From the NCBI GenBank assembly GCA_035693105.1, contig DASSHC010000085.1, positions 1-6,102 of the forward strand: DNA of 6,102 nt. Direction: 5' to 3'. How positions within the stretch are numbered: position 1 is the stretch's first letter; each line of letters begins with the position of its first letter. This document shows positions 1-6,034 of this stretch, piece by piece. The notes beneath the pieces were generated by a model. That model did not search any database. It was given only the letters and a program-made list of their open reading frames with translations, and was not told the origin of the DNA. A program made the position numbers and the translations under genes. This DNA is from DASSHC01 sp035693105 (lineage in GTDB: Bacteria; Chloroflexota; Chloroflexia; Thermomicrobiales; Thermomicrobiaceae).

Positions 1-1
1 T

Positions 2-162
2 AGCGCTGTGGCTTTAGCCCCGCGCGGCCCCCGGCGACGGAAACCCAGGATAATTCCTCAAACTCCATCAACAGGCTTCGTCTGCGAGCGCTGCGGCTTC
101 AGCCCGGACGGAGACGCGCGACCCCCGGCGACGGAACTCCAGGAAAATACCTCAAACTCCAT
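2..162. repeat. Two imperfect direct repeat copies
   Basis: Copy 1 spans 2-68 and copy 2 spans 87-162. Both begin AGCGCTG(T/C)GGCTT(T/C)AGCCC, share CCCCCGGCGACGGAA in the middle and end CCTCAAACTCCAT. Copy 2 carries about 9 extra bases after the first block. Each copy has a small palindrome, GGCTTTAGCC at 10-19 and GGCTTCAGCC at 95-104. Because copy 1 touches the left edge, more copies may lie outside the window. The divergence, and a period of about 85-94 bases, do not fit a CRISPR. A REP-like intergenic repeat family is the likeliest class, but this is inference. Confidence 0.7.
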
Positions 163-495
163 AAACCTCCGCGCGCCGACCGGCATGATGGCTCCAAAGT
201 GGCCACCGACAGCCAGGATACATCGTGGCACGATTGATGCACGTCTGCGTTATGGTAACTGATGTTGTGGGACGGCACCGGCGCTGGGGCGCTGGTGAGG
301 AGGTTTGGCGAGTCGAGACTTTCGCCAGTGCAGACAATGACACGGACCTGGCAGGCGCGTGATGGCGCGCCCCCATCTCGGTGTGCCGGTCCCACCGGAG
401 CCGCGGCAGCGCGCGGGCTCCATCGTAGACAGCGCTCCAGCCCGATCGATCGCTTGGTTTCTCGCGTTCTCATTCGTTCGTGAGAGGGTCTCACC
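163..495. other. Gene-free leader region
   Basis: I see no convincing gene here on either strand. The open frames are GC-rich shadows with no family resemblance and no good ribosome binding site. The stretch holds a short palindrome CGATCGATCG near 443-452 and, just before the membrane-protein gene, a GAGAGGG ribosome binding site at 482-488. A promoter for that gene should lie here, but I could not find a -35/-10 pair I would defend. Confidence 0.5.
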
Positions 496-1185
496 ATGGC
501 ACAGGAAATCTCACGCGAAGGCAACTTCGGCGGCCCGGTGACCCGCCCCAGCGTGCGCACCAGCACCGAGTGGGCGGCCGGCGGCTCGCTGATCGAGGCC
601 GTACTCGGCATCGCCGCGGTCGTGCTGGCGATCCTCGGGCTGGTCGGCGTCAAGGCGCTGACGCTGGCATCCATCGCCACCATCGTCCTCGGCGTCGCCT
701 TCGTCTTCGCCGGCGTGGCGCTCGCCTCGCGCTACACCACGCTGCTGACCGAGACGAGCGGCGGGCGGCTGGAGTCGACCGAGTTCGGCGGCGGACTGGG
801 GCTCGAGGTCCTGGCCGGCTTCGCCGGCATCGTGCTCGGCATTCTGGCGCTGATCGGCACGCACACGCTGACGCTGATGGCGGCGGCGGCGATCGCCCTC
901 GGCCTGACGCTCCTCTTCAGCAGCGGCTCCTTCTCGCGCCTCAGCGCGCTGGAGATCAGCCGCGCGGGCGTCGGCGACGAGGCGCGGGCCGTGGCCCGCG
1001 AAGCGGTGATGGCGACCAACGGGCTTGAGATGCTGGTCGGCATCGGCGCGGCCGCGCTCGGCGTGCTGGCGCTCGTCGGCATCGCCCAGCTCTCGCTGAT
1101 TCTGGTGGCGCTGCTGGCGCTCGGCGGCGTGCTCCTCTTCGCCGGCTCGCTCTTCGGCGGCCGGCTGTTGAGCATGCTTCAGTGA
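496..1185 (+). CDS. Six-helix membrane protein built of three two-helix repeats
   Basis: I do not recognise a characterised family for this 229-residue protein. The first 30 residues are polar with no signal peptide. Six hydrophobic helices follow at about 33-51, 56-77, 103-121, 126-142, 177-195 and 199-219. They form three internal repeats (about 32-84, 102-152 and 176-228) with the pattern (I/L)E-x-L-x-G-I-x-x-x-x-L-x-(I/V)-L-(A/G)-L-(V/I)-G, then a short linker and L-(T/S)-L-x-x-(I/V/A)-A-x-(I/L)-x-L-G. Charged linkers (85-101 and 153-175, the latter DEARAVARE) separate the repeats. The ATG at 496 is chosen because GAGAGGG lies 7 bases upstream. The protein should sit in the cytoplasmic membrane. 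It has no conserved buried charges, so no transport or enzyme role can be argued. The gene is alone in its unit and is followed by two hairpins. Confidence 0.88.
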   Translation: MAQEISREGNFGGPVTRPSVRTSTEWAAGGSLIEAVLGIAAVVLAILGLVGVKALTLASIATIVLGVAFVFAGVALASRYTTLLTETSGGRLESTEFGGGLGLEVLAGFAGIVLGILALIGTHTLTLMAAAAIALGLTLLFSSGSFSRLSALEISRAGVGDEARAVAREAVMATNGLEMLVGIGAAALGVLALVGIAQLSLILVALLALGGVLLFAGSLFGGRLLSMLQ

Positions 1186-1189
1186 GCCA

Positions 1190-1213
1190 CGGCGTCGCCT
1201 TGCGGCGACGCCG
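1190..1213 (+). terminator. Hairpin after the membrane-protein gene
   Basis: CGGCGTCGCC (1190-1199) and GGCGACGCCG (1204-1213) form a perfect 10-bp stem with a 4-base TTGC loop, starting 5 bases after the TGA. There is no T-tract after it, so it is either a Rho-type or 3'-end-protecting stem, or a weak terminator. Confidence 0.5.
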
Positions 1214-1220
1214 CGCGTGC

Positions 1221-1250
1221 GGCCGGGGCTCGCCCAGGCGGGTCCCGGCC
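1221..1250 (+). terminator. Second hairpin with short T-rich tail
   Basis: GGCCGGG (1221-1227) pairs with CCCGGCC (1244-1250). The inner bases continue the stem with GU pairs and CGC/GCG pairing, leaving a small CCAG loop. CTGTTGTTGG follows, the nearest thing to a T-tract here. It lies 35 bases downstream of the membrane-protein stop and, with the hairpin before it, forms a tandem terminator candidate. Confidence 0.45.
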
Positions 1251-1260
1251 CTGTTGTTGG

Positions 1261-1286
1261 CCCCGCGGGGCGCGCCGGCCGGCGCG
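1261..1286. repeat. Two adjacent perfect GC palindromes
   Basis: CCCCGCGGGG (1261-1270) is directly followed by CGCGCCGGCCGGCGCG (1271-1286), a perfect 16-base palindrome. They lie between the hairpins after the membrane-protein gene and the start of the glutaredoxin-like gene. They could be a protein binding site or simply GC-rich sequence. No partner site was seen elsewhere in the window. Confidence 0.55.
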
Positions 1287-1363
1287 GATGGGAGTATGGT
1301 GGACTGAGGCGAGCGGAGACCCCACGGGCAGCCGCTCGCTCGCGAGTTACCGTGCGGCAAGCG

Positions 1364-1369
1364 AAGGAG
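1364..1369 (+). promoter_or_regulatory. Ribosome binding site fixing a GTG start
   Basis: AAGGAG lies exactly 6 bases before the GTG at 1376. This decides the start of the glutaredoxin-like gene: the open frame runs further upstream, but that extension crosses the GC palindromes, lacks a comparable site and has no family resemblance. Confidence 0.8.
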
Positions 1370-1375
1370 CGAAGC

Positions 1376-1654
1376 GTGCCCGAGCCCATCACCATCTACG
1401 GCGCCACCGACTGCGACGACACCCAGCGCACGCGCGAGCGGCTCCAGGCGTTGGGCGTACCCTTCCGCGAGGTCAACATCGACCATGATCCGGACGCCGC
1501 CTGCCTGGTGCGGGTGATCAATGGCGGCTTCCAGAGCACGCCGACCGTGGTGATCGGCGACGGCCGCTTCAAGCGGGTCGTCACCGAGCCGACCGACGCG
1601 GAGATCGATCGCCTGGCGGCTGAGGCCGGCTACTCCCTGCCCTCGGGTTCGTGA
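1376..1654 (+). CDS. Glutaredoxin-like (mycoredoxin-type) protein with CDDT site
   Basis: This 92-residue protein has the thioredoxin-fold layout of small glutaredoxin/mycoredoxin proteins. It opens with strand PITIYGATDC, followed by a helix, then FREVNIDHD. The cis-proline segment STPTVVIGDG (about 54-63) follows, and then a C-terminal helix after PTDAEIDRL. The active-site position reads C13-D-D-T16, so the resolving cysteine of CxxC is missing. A second cysteine, C43, sits in the helix before the cis-proline loop, where mycoredoxins usually have an aromatic or small residue. By family it should be a cytoplasmic thiol-disulphide protein, and the single N-terminal cysteine suggests a monothiol mechanism or a non-redox role. 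The length is normal for the family. The gene is separated from the membrane-protein gene by hairpins, so it probably has its own promoter. Confidence 0.85.
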   Translation: MPEPITIYGATDCDDTQRTRERLQALGVPFREVNIDHDPDAACLVRVINGGFQSTPTVVIGDGRFKRVVTEPTDAEIDRLAAEAGYSLPSGS

Positions 1655-1699
1655 GTGGCGCAGGGAGTGCGCGTCGCGTTGGCATTGGCGTAGGGGCGT

Positions 1700-1822
1700 G
1701 GACGGATCCCTCGACTGCGCTCCGGATGGCAGGGTAAGTGTTAAGGCGTACGAATATGGCAAGCCGCCGTCGTCCGCCTCCAACTCTCCCGGCCATCCCG
1801 AGCGCAGTCGAGGGATCCGTCC
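1700..1822. repeat. Long inverted repeat, 31-bp arms, 61-base centre
   Basis: The left arm 1700-1730 (starting GGACGGATCCCTCGACTG) and the right arm 1792-1822 are reverse complements over 31 bases with one mismatch (C1723 against C1799). The centre, 1731-1791, has no obvious gene. The element lies between the stops of the convergent glutaredoxin-like and DinB-like genes, so its transcript would fold into a long hairpin in both directions. The arm resembles a GGATCCCTCGACTGCGCTCGGGATG-type interspersed repeat that I recall from several high-GC bacterial genomes. A MITE-like or REP-pair element also acting as a two-way terminator is an inference. No clear target-site duplication was seen. Confidence 0.8.
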
Positions 1823-1856
1823 TCACGCGGCACCCAACGCCGTCGACCGGCACCCC

Positions 1857-2336
1857 TTATCCCAGCGCCGCGCGAATGCTCGCCAGGTGGCTGGTGACGT
1901 GGCCGGTCAGGACGCGCGCCACCCACTGCTCCACCGTCCAGGGCTCCGGCAGATCCTCGATGTACTTGCCCGTGCGCGCTAGGTGCGCGTCGCTCCAGCC
2001 GCGCACCTCGTCCGCGGCGGCGGCCGCGTTGGCGCGCAGCAGCGCCAGGGTCGCGGCCTGGTCGCACTCCGCCCAGGCGGCGGCGTGGCCGGCGTTCAGG
2101 GCGTCAAGCCAGGCGCGGGTGATCGTCTCCGGCCGCTCCCCCGTGGCGATCGCGCGGAAGACGGCCATCTCGAAGGGGATGCCCTCGGCCACGTGGCGCG
2201 TCAGCACCGCGACCGTGCGCTCCTCGTTGGGGCAGAGCGTGCCCCACGCCGCCTGCGATAGCCCCCCGACCACGCCCAGGTACTCGGCCACCGCCTGCTC
2301 GAGCCCCGCCGCCAGCGTGTCCGATCGCGTCTCCAT
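1857..2336 (-). CDS. DinB-like four-helix protein
   Basis: This 159-residue protein is predicted to be nearly all helical and fits the DinB / mycothiol-dependent maleylpyruvate isomerase N-terminal superfamily. The family's metal-binding histidine triad can be placed at H48 (TRHVAEG, end of helix 2), H146 and H150 (GHVTSHLASI, last helix). H84 is a further histidine. Members of this fold are cytoplasmic and many are thiol-S-transferases using mycothiol or bacillithiol, but many are uncharacterised, and no substrate can be assigned here. The only plausible start is the ATG at 2336, with AGAGGGGGT a few bases upstream. The gene stands alone on its strand: 315 bases and a strong hairpin separate it from the YCII pair. 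Its 3' end faces the long inverted repeat. Confidence 0.85.
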   Translation of the reverse strand: METRSDTLAAGLEQAVAEYLGVVGGLSQAAWGTLCPNEERTVAVLTRHVAEGIPFEMAVFRAIATGERPETITRAWLDALNAGHAAAWAECDQAATLALLRANAAAAADEVRGWSDAHLARTGKYIEDLPEPWTVEQWVARVLTGHVTSHLASIRAALG

Positions 2337-2385
2337 CCCAAGACCCCCTCTTGCTCGTGCCCCTCGGCGGTCCGTGTCCGCCGCG

Positions 2386-2414
2386 ACTCTACGCGCGTTC
2401 TAGCGACGGAGCAA
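2386..2414 (-). promoter_or_regulatory. Candidate promoter of the DinB-like gene
   Basis: On the - strand TTGCTC (2414-2409) and TAGAGT (2391-2386) are separated by 17 bases, a normal housekeeping sigma spacing. Match to TTGACA/TATAAT is 3 of 6 and 4 of 6. It would give a leader of about 40 bases before the ATG at 2336. The rest of the gap 2415-2582 holds nothing I can name; a short + strand frame there with one hydrophobic stretch is not convincing as a gene. Confidence 0.3.
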
Positions 2415-2582
2415 GCAGGGAGGCTTCTTGCCTGGTGCGCGCGCGTATCGGCCGGCTGGCCAAACTGCTGATCGCCGCCTACGCCGTGCTGTTGCTGCTC
2501 GACGGTGAGCGCGCGGCGGCGGAGGATGGCAGGGCCGCGCTCTCGGACCGCTCGGAGCATGCCGCGATGCCGGCAATGAAAG

Positions 2583-2614
2583 CGGCTCAGCGCGGCGGGC
2601 GCCGCGCTGAGCCG
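2583..2614 (-). terminator. Perfect 14-bp hairpin ending the YCII pair
   Basis: CGGCTCAGCGCGGC (2583-2596) and GCCGCGCTGAGCCG (2601-2614) pair perfectly around a GGGC loop. On the - strand the stem begins 37 bases after the stop of the 2652-2975 gene and is followed by CTTTCATT, a weak U-tract. It is the best terminator candidate in the window. Confidence 0.7.
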
Positions 2615-2651
2615 TGGTTGCGCGTCTAAAGAGTCGCGCCGGGTAGCTGGG

Positions 2652-2975
2652 TCAGTCCTCCGGCCCCGTGACCCGGAAAATCTCGGACTCGCCGTCGCCC
2701 GCGATGGCGAGGAAGCGCCGGATCAGGTCGTCCAGTTGCTCCTGGGAGTCGACCTGGAGCAAGGCGAAGCCCTTGGTGTCCTGGCCAGACTGCGGCTCCT
2801 GCTTGATGCTGATCTCGCCGTTGGCAATCCGGGCACGGGCGCTCGGCACCAGCCCGCCGGTCGCCAGCACGACCCCGGCCCGGTACATCTCCTCCACGAA
2901 CGTGCCCATCTCGGCCATCTGCGCTTCGTCGGGCTGGCCCTGCTGGGCGGGGGTGTAGATCGTCAGGAACTGCAT
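2652..2975 (-). CDS. YCII-family protein lacking the DGPF motif
   Basis: This 107-residue protein belongs to the YCII-related ferredoxin-like fold. It has an N-terminal strand (MQFLTIYTP), helix DEAQMAEMGTFVEEMYRAG (about 16-34), VVLATGGLVPSA, then ISIKQEPQSGQDTKGFALLQVDS and a C-terminal helix before GDGESEIFRV. Where DGPF-type relatives have T-D-G-P-F-A-E, this one has QEPQSGQDT, so the signature is lost while the flanking strands (ISI and GFALLQV) remain. YCII proteins are small, dimeric and cytoplasmic, and most have no known reaction. The start has AAAGGAAG upstream. It follows the 3010-3426 YCII gene by 34 bases and almost surely shares its transcript, so the two may form a heteromer. 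Confidence 0.85.
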   Translation of the reverse strand: MQFLTIYTPAQQGQPDEAQMAEMGTFVEEMYRAGVVLATGGLVPSARARIANGEISIKQEPQSGQDTKGFALLQVDSQEQLDDLIRRFLAIAGDGESEIFRVTGPED

Positions 2976-3009
2976 GCTCGGCCTTCCTTTCTGCCCGCGA
3001 CCTGTTGCC

Positions 3010-3426
3010 TCAGTCCTGCGTCAGCCTGGCGCGGATGCGCTCCTCCGTCTCCCGCGCCTCGGGGGTGAAGTTCTCGCCGAAATCGTCGTTCTCGAAGACC
3101 TGGCGCACCTCGAGCGTGGTGCCGTCGTCGAAGGGGCTGCGCTTGAGCCACTCGATCGCCTCCTGCAGCGAATCGACCTGCCAGATCCAGAAACCGGCGA
3201 TCAGCTCCTTGGTCTCGGCGAAGGGGCCATCGACCACGGTCGCTTTGCCGCCCGAGAGCGTGACCCGCGCCCCCTTCGAGCTCGGCTGCAGGCCCTCGCC
3301 GGCCAGCATCACGCCCGCGTTCACCAGCTCCTCGTTGTACTTGCCCATCTGCTCCAGTTGCTCCGCGCTGGGCAGCACGCCCGCCTCGGACTCTTCGTTC
3401 GCCTTGACGATCACCATGAAGCGCAT
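3010..3426 (-). CDS. YCII-family DGPF protein, first gene of a two-gene unit
   Basis: This 138-residue protein is a clear DGPF-type YCII member. It has strand MRFMVIVKA, helix SAEQLEQMGKYNEELVNAG (20-38), GEGLQPSSKGARVTL, the signature V-D-G-P-F-A-E-T-K-E (DGPF at 66-69), strand AGFWIWQVDS and helix LQEAIEWLKRSPF. An acidic tail of about 30 residues (from about 110) exceeds the usual domain length. It contains no histidine, so any mechanism using a catalytic histidine, as proposed for E. coli YciI-type proteins, is unlikely. AAGGAG lies 8 bases before the ATG. An ECF42-like promoter lies about 65 bases upstream of the ATG. DGPF proteins are the classic genomic partners of ECF42 sigma factors, which agrees with the promoter. 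No substrate is known. Confidence 0.92.
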   Translation of the reverse strand: MRFMVIVKANEESEAGVLPSAEQLEQMGKYNEELVNAGVMLAGEGLQPSSKGARVTLSGGKATVVDGPFAETKELIAGFWIWQVDSLQEAIEWLKRSPFDDGTTLEVRQVFENDDFGENFTPEARETEERIRARLTQD

Positions 3427-3457
3427 CGTTGGAGCTCCTTCCGCTGTCGCGATCTCC

Positions 3458-3482
3458 AGCCGGGCTGCCGCTCAACCCGGCT
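3458..3482 (-). other. Leader hairpin of the YCII pair
   Basis: AGCCGGG (3458-3464) and CCCGGCT (3476-3482) form a 7-bp stem with an 11-base loop. It begins about three bases after the transcription start expected from the promoter at 3492-3520. On the - strand it reads GCCGGGTT then CCCGGC, the same bases as the leader hairpin of the VOC gene. It may protect the mRNA 5' end; chance in GC-rich DNA is possible. Confidence 0.35.
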
Positions 3483-3491
3483 TCTATCTCG

Positions 3492-3520
3492 TAGTCGAAT
3501 GAGGGTGCGGGAAATCGACA
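3492..3520 (-). promoter_or_regulatory. ECF42-like promoter of the YCII pair
   Basis: On the - strand TGTCGA (3520-3515) is the -35 and CGACTA (3497-3492) the -10, with a 17-base spacer. The wider pattern is TGTCGATTTC-N12-TCGACTA, matching the site before the VOC gene base for base outside the spacer. From memory, the target motif reported for ECF42 sigma factors is TGTCGA in the -35 and CGA(C/T) or a close variant in the -10, often found before DGPF genes. The site lies downstream of a terminator-like hairpin, so the pair has its own transcription unit. Confidence 0.72.
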
Positions 3521-3570
3521 GGTCCAGCGCCGCGACGTGCGTGCGCCGCGTCAACTCCGGCCGGTAGAAC

Positions 3571-3616
3571 AACCGGCGCCGCCCGCGTGCCAGAGGCGGC
3601 ACGGACGGCGCCGGTT
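3571..3616 (-). terminator. Long hairpin ending the propeller/MoaD/YCII unit
   Basis: AACCGGCGCCG plus CCCGCGTGCC (3571-3591) pairs with GGCACGGACGGCGCCGGTT (3598-3616), with one bulged region and a loop of about 6 bases. On the - strand it begins 28 bases after the stop of the 3645-4001 gene and is followed by GTTCTACC, a poor U-tract. It separates that unit from the ECF42-like promoter. Confidence 0.6.
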
Positions 3617-3644
3617 AGCTGGATGGCGATCCCCGCGGACCGGG

Positions 3645-4001
3645 CTACGCCTCCGGCAGCCCGTGCAGTTCGACGACCGGACGGATCTCGACCGTGCCGC
3701 GGCGCGCGCTGGGGATGCGGGTCGCGATCGCGATCGCCTCGTCCAGATCGGCGGCCTCGATCAGGAAGTAGCCGCCCAGTTGCTCGCGCGTCTCGGCGAA
3801 GGGGCCATCGGTCACCAGCTTCTTCCCCTCGCGCAGGCGCACGCTGGTGGCGGTCGCCGTCGAGTGCAGCGGGGCGGTCGAATGGAATTGCCCGGCCGCC
3901 TTGAGGTCGTGCGCCAGGCGGGACGATTCGATGTAGCAGCGCGCGCGCTCGGCGTCGTCCAGCGCCTGCTCGTCCTCGTAGATCAGCAGCAGATAGCGCA
4001 T
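3645..4001 (-). CDS. YCII-family DGPF protein, third gene after propeller and MoaD-like genes
   Basis: This 118-residue protein is a canonical YCII/DGPF member. It has strand MRYLLLIYEDE, helix DDAERARCYIESSRLAHDLKAAG (about 15-37), FHSTAPLHSTATATSVRL, the signature V-T-D-G-P-F-A-E-T-R-E (DGPF at 65-68), GGYFLIEAADLDEAIAIATRIP and a final strand GTVEIRPVVEL. It is only distantly related to the two YCII genes downstream and more typical of those found beside ECF sigma factors. It starts 43 bases after the MoaD-like stop with a modest AGAAAGAG site, and no ECF42-like promoter lies in that gap. It is therefore most simply the third gene of the propeller unit. Cytoplasmic; substrate unknown. Confidence 0.92.
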   Translation of the reverse strand: MRYLLLIYEDEQALDDAERARCYIESSRLAHDLKAAGQFHSTAPLHSTATATSVRLREGKKLVTDGPFAETREQLGGYFLIEAADLDEAIAIATRIPSARRGTVEIRPVVELHGLPEA

Positions 4002-4044
4002 CGGTCTCTTTCTAGCTCACGAGTTCGGGCCGGCTGGCGGCAGG

Positions 4045-4337
4045 CTACCCGCCGGCGATGGCTCCGATGATCAAGAAGGGCTCCCGCCCGGCCGCGACCG
4101 CCTCAGGGAGCGGCGCGTCCGGCGGCTCGTGCGATAAGTCCTGCTGGCAGGCGAAGAAGCGCAGGAAGGGCCGGCGCTGCTGGGTGGTGCTGTCGCGGAT
4201 CGTGCCGCGCAGCATCGGGTAGCCGGCCTCCAGCGCGTCGAGCACGGCGCGCTGGGTGACCGGGCCGTCGAGCGCCAGCTCGACTTCCCGGCCGGTCTGC
4301 GCCAGATTCCGCAGGTGGTGCGGCAGCGTGACGCGGA

Positions 4338-4341
<4 letters not shown>
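4045..4341 (-). CDS. MoaD/ThiS-like ubiquitin-fold protein ending in Gly-Gly
   Basis: This 98-residue protein has the beta-grasp layout of MoaD/ThiS: strand MIRVTLPHHL, REVELALDGPVT, helix QRAVLDALEAGYPML (30-44), then RPFLRFFACQQDLSHEPPD and the tail EPFLIIGAIAGG. The C-terminal Gly-Gly at 97-98 is what MoaD/ThiS proteins need for adenylation and thiocarboxylation by a MoeB/ThiF-type enzyme. No such enzyme, and no molybdopterin or thiamine gene, is in the window. The RDSTTQQRRPFLRFF insert before the last strands is typical of a MoaD-like branch I recall beside BNR-repeat proteins. The start codon overlaps the propeller stop as ATGA (4338-4341), with GGAGGT 12 bases upstream inside the propeller gene, so translation is probably coupled. 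A sulphur carrier or protein modifier for an unknown pathway is the best inference. Confidence 0.88.
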
Positions 4342-5450
<1,109 letters not shown>

Positions 5451-5456
5451 TCGGGA

Positions 5457-5462
5457 CTCCTT
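5457..5462 (-). promoter_or_regulatory. Ribosome binding site fixing the propeller start
   Basis: On the - strand AAGGAG occupies 5462-5457, 6 bases before the ATG at 5450. It rules out the 52-residue upstream extension of the open frame. Confidence 0.8.
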
Positions 5463-5465
5463 CCC

Positions 5466-5519
5466 ATGCATCCTGCAATGCATCGCAGCAAGAGCGAACA
5501 AGCCGCGTACGTTCGCGGC
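5466..5519 (-). other. Leader of the propeller unit with two short symmetric motifs
   Basis: ATGCAT occurs at 5466-5471 and again at 5478-5483, 12 bases apart. GCCGCG (5502-5507) and CGCGGC (5514-5519) form an inverted repeat around TACGTT. Both lie between the candidate promoter and the ribosome binding site, where an operator would act. They are short, so chance is possible. Confidence 0.35.
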
Positions 5520-5530
5520 ACATGACGGAG

Positions 5531-5560
5531 ATGATAGCACATCTGTACGGACGCTGCCTA
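5531..5560 (-). promoter_or_regulatory. Candidate promoter of the propeller unit
   Basis: On the - strand TATCAT (5536-5531) matches the housekeeping -10 in 5 of 6 positions. TAGGCA (5560-5555) gives a 4-of-6 -35 with an 18-base spacer. It would place the transcript start about 75 bases before the ATG at 5450. No TGTCGA site exists in this gap, so this unit seems not to share the ECF42-like control of its neighbours. Confidence 0.35.
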
Positions 5561-5569
5561 GCCCCCTGT

Positions 5570-5595
5570 CACGGTGTCCGGACACCCGCACCGTG
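5570..5595 (-). terminator. Hairpin after the VOC gene with nested palindrome
   Basis: CACGGTG (5570-5576) and CACCGTG (5589-5595) form a 7-bp stem starting 8 bases after the VOC stop. A perfect 14-base palindrome GGTGTCCGGACACC (5573-5586) overlaps it and offers an alternative fold. No T-tract follows on the - strand, so it is a weak terminator candidate. The palindrome could instead be an operator for the downstream propeller unit. Confidence 0.45.
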
Positions 5596-5602
5596 GCGAG
5601 CG

Positions 5603-5980
5603 TCATGCGTTCTGGATCAAGTAGAACTCGTTACCATCGAGATCGTAGAACCAGGTCGCCCTGTCACCCCAGGGCATCGTCTCGATTGGCCCCTTGAAGC
5701 GCACGCCGCGCTGGCTCAGCGTGTCGTAGTCGGCTTCAATGTCGTCGGTGGTCAGCGAGATGCCGGTCATGCCGCCCCTGGCGGCGTCGAACCCAAACCA
5801 GCTGGGATAGCCGAGCGCCAGCTCGGCGCCGCCGCCCGGTGGCACGACCGTCACGAAGCGCTCATTGGGCCCCATCGGCTGGTCGATATCCTTGGTCCAG
5901 CCGAGCGTGTTGACGTAAAAGTCGATGGCCGCGTCGAGGTCGTTCACCACGACCGTGGCCGAGTGGATCTTCATGCTCAT
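5603..5980 (-). CDS. VOC-fold (glyoxalase/bleomycin resistance-like) protein
   Basis: This 125-residue protein has two beta-alpha-beta-beta-beta halves of the vicinal-oxygen-chelate fold: KIHSATVVVNDLDAAIDFYVNTLGW (about 4-28) and MTGISLTTDDIEADYDTLSQRGV (71-93). It ends DLDGNEFYLIQNA. Of the usual metal ligands, H6, E53 (GGGAEL) and E118 (GNEFYLI) can be placed. The third, normally the histidine at the start of the second half, appears to be G73. It may thus bind metal weakly, bind ligand without metal, or belong to a branch lacking that ligand. Length is normal. Two ATGs fit (5980 and 5974); GGAGGT lies 4 bases before the first, and the start at 5980 is kept, but 5974 is possible. It is driven by an ECF42-like promoter. 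No substrate can be named. Confidence 0.9.
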   Translation of the reverse strand: MSMKIHSATVVVNDLDAAIDFYVNTLGWTKDIDQPMGPNERFVTVVPPGGGAELALGYPSWFGFDAARGGMTGISLTTDDIEADYDTLSQRGVRFKGPIETMPWGDRATWFYDLDGNEFYLIQNA

Positions 5981-5995
5981 GACTACCTCCGCTCT

Positions 5996-6012
5996 GCCGG
6001 GGGTAACCCGGC
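5996..6012 (-). other. Leader hairpin of the VOC gene
   Basis: GCCGGG (5996-6001) and CCCGGC (6007-6012) form a 6-bp stem around a 5-base loop, between the promoter and the ribosome binding site. On the - strand it starts GCCGGGTT, as does the hairpin in the YCII leader. Confidence 0.35.
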
Positions 6013-6034
6013 GCTACGAACCACTGACACTGAA

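Noticed and set aside
2..162. Possible CRISPR repeats
   Set aside because: The copies are about 70 bases long, diverged, with an internal insertion and only an 18-base gap, and no cas gene is seen.
226..241. Sigma-54-like element TGGCAC-N5-ATGCA with correct GG/GC spacing on the + strand
   Set aside because: It lies about 255 bases before the next gene, has one mismatch in the -12 element, and no activator site or sigma-54-linked gene is visible. Chance is likely.
511..1395. Long - strand open frame opposite the membrane-protein gene
   Set aside because: It is a GC-rich shadow: low-complexity Arg/Ala/Gln/His-rich translation, no domain and no ribosome binding site, while the + strand frame gives clear repeats and helices.
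2351..2629. A 92-residue + strand frame with a hydrophobic stretch in the DinB/YCII gap
   Set aside because: It lies opposite the DinB promoter region and runs through the 14-bp terminator hairpin. It resembles no family I know and has no good ribosome site.
5451..5606. 52-residue N-terminal extension of the propeller
   Set aside because: The ATG at 5450 has AAGGAG at ideal distance, and the extension crosses the candidate promoter and the VOC terminator region.
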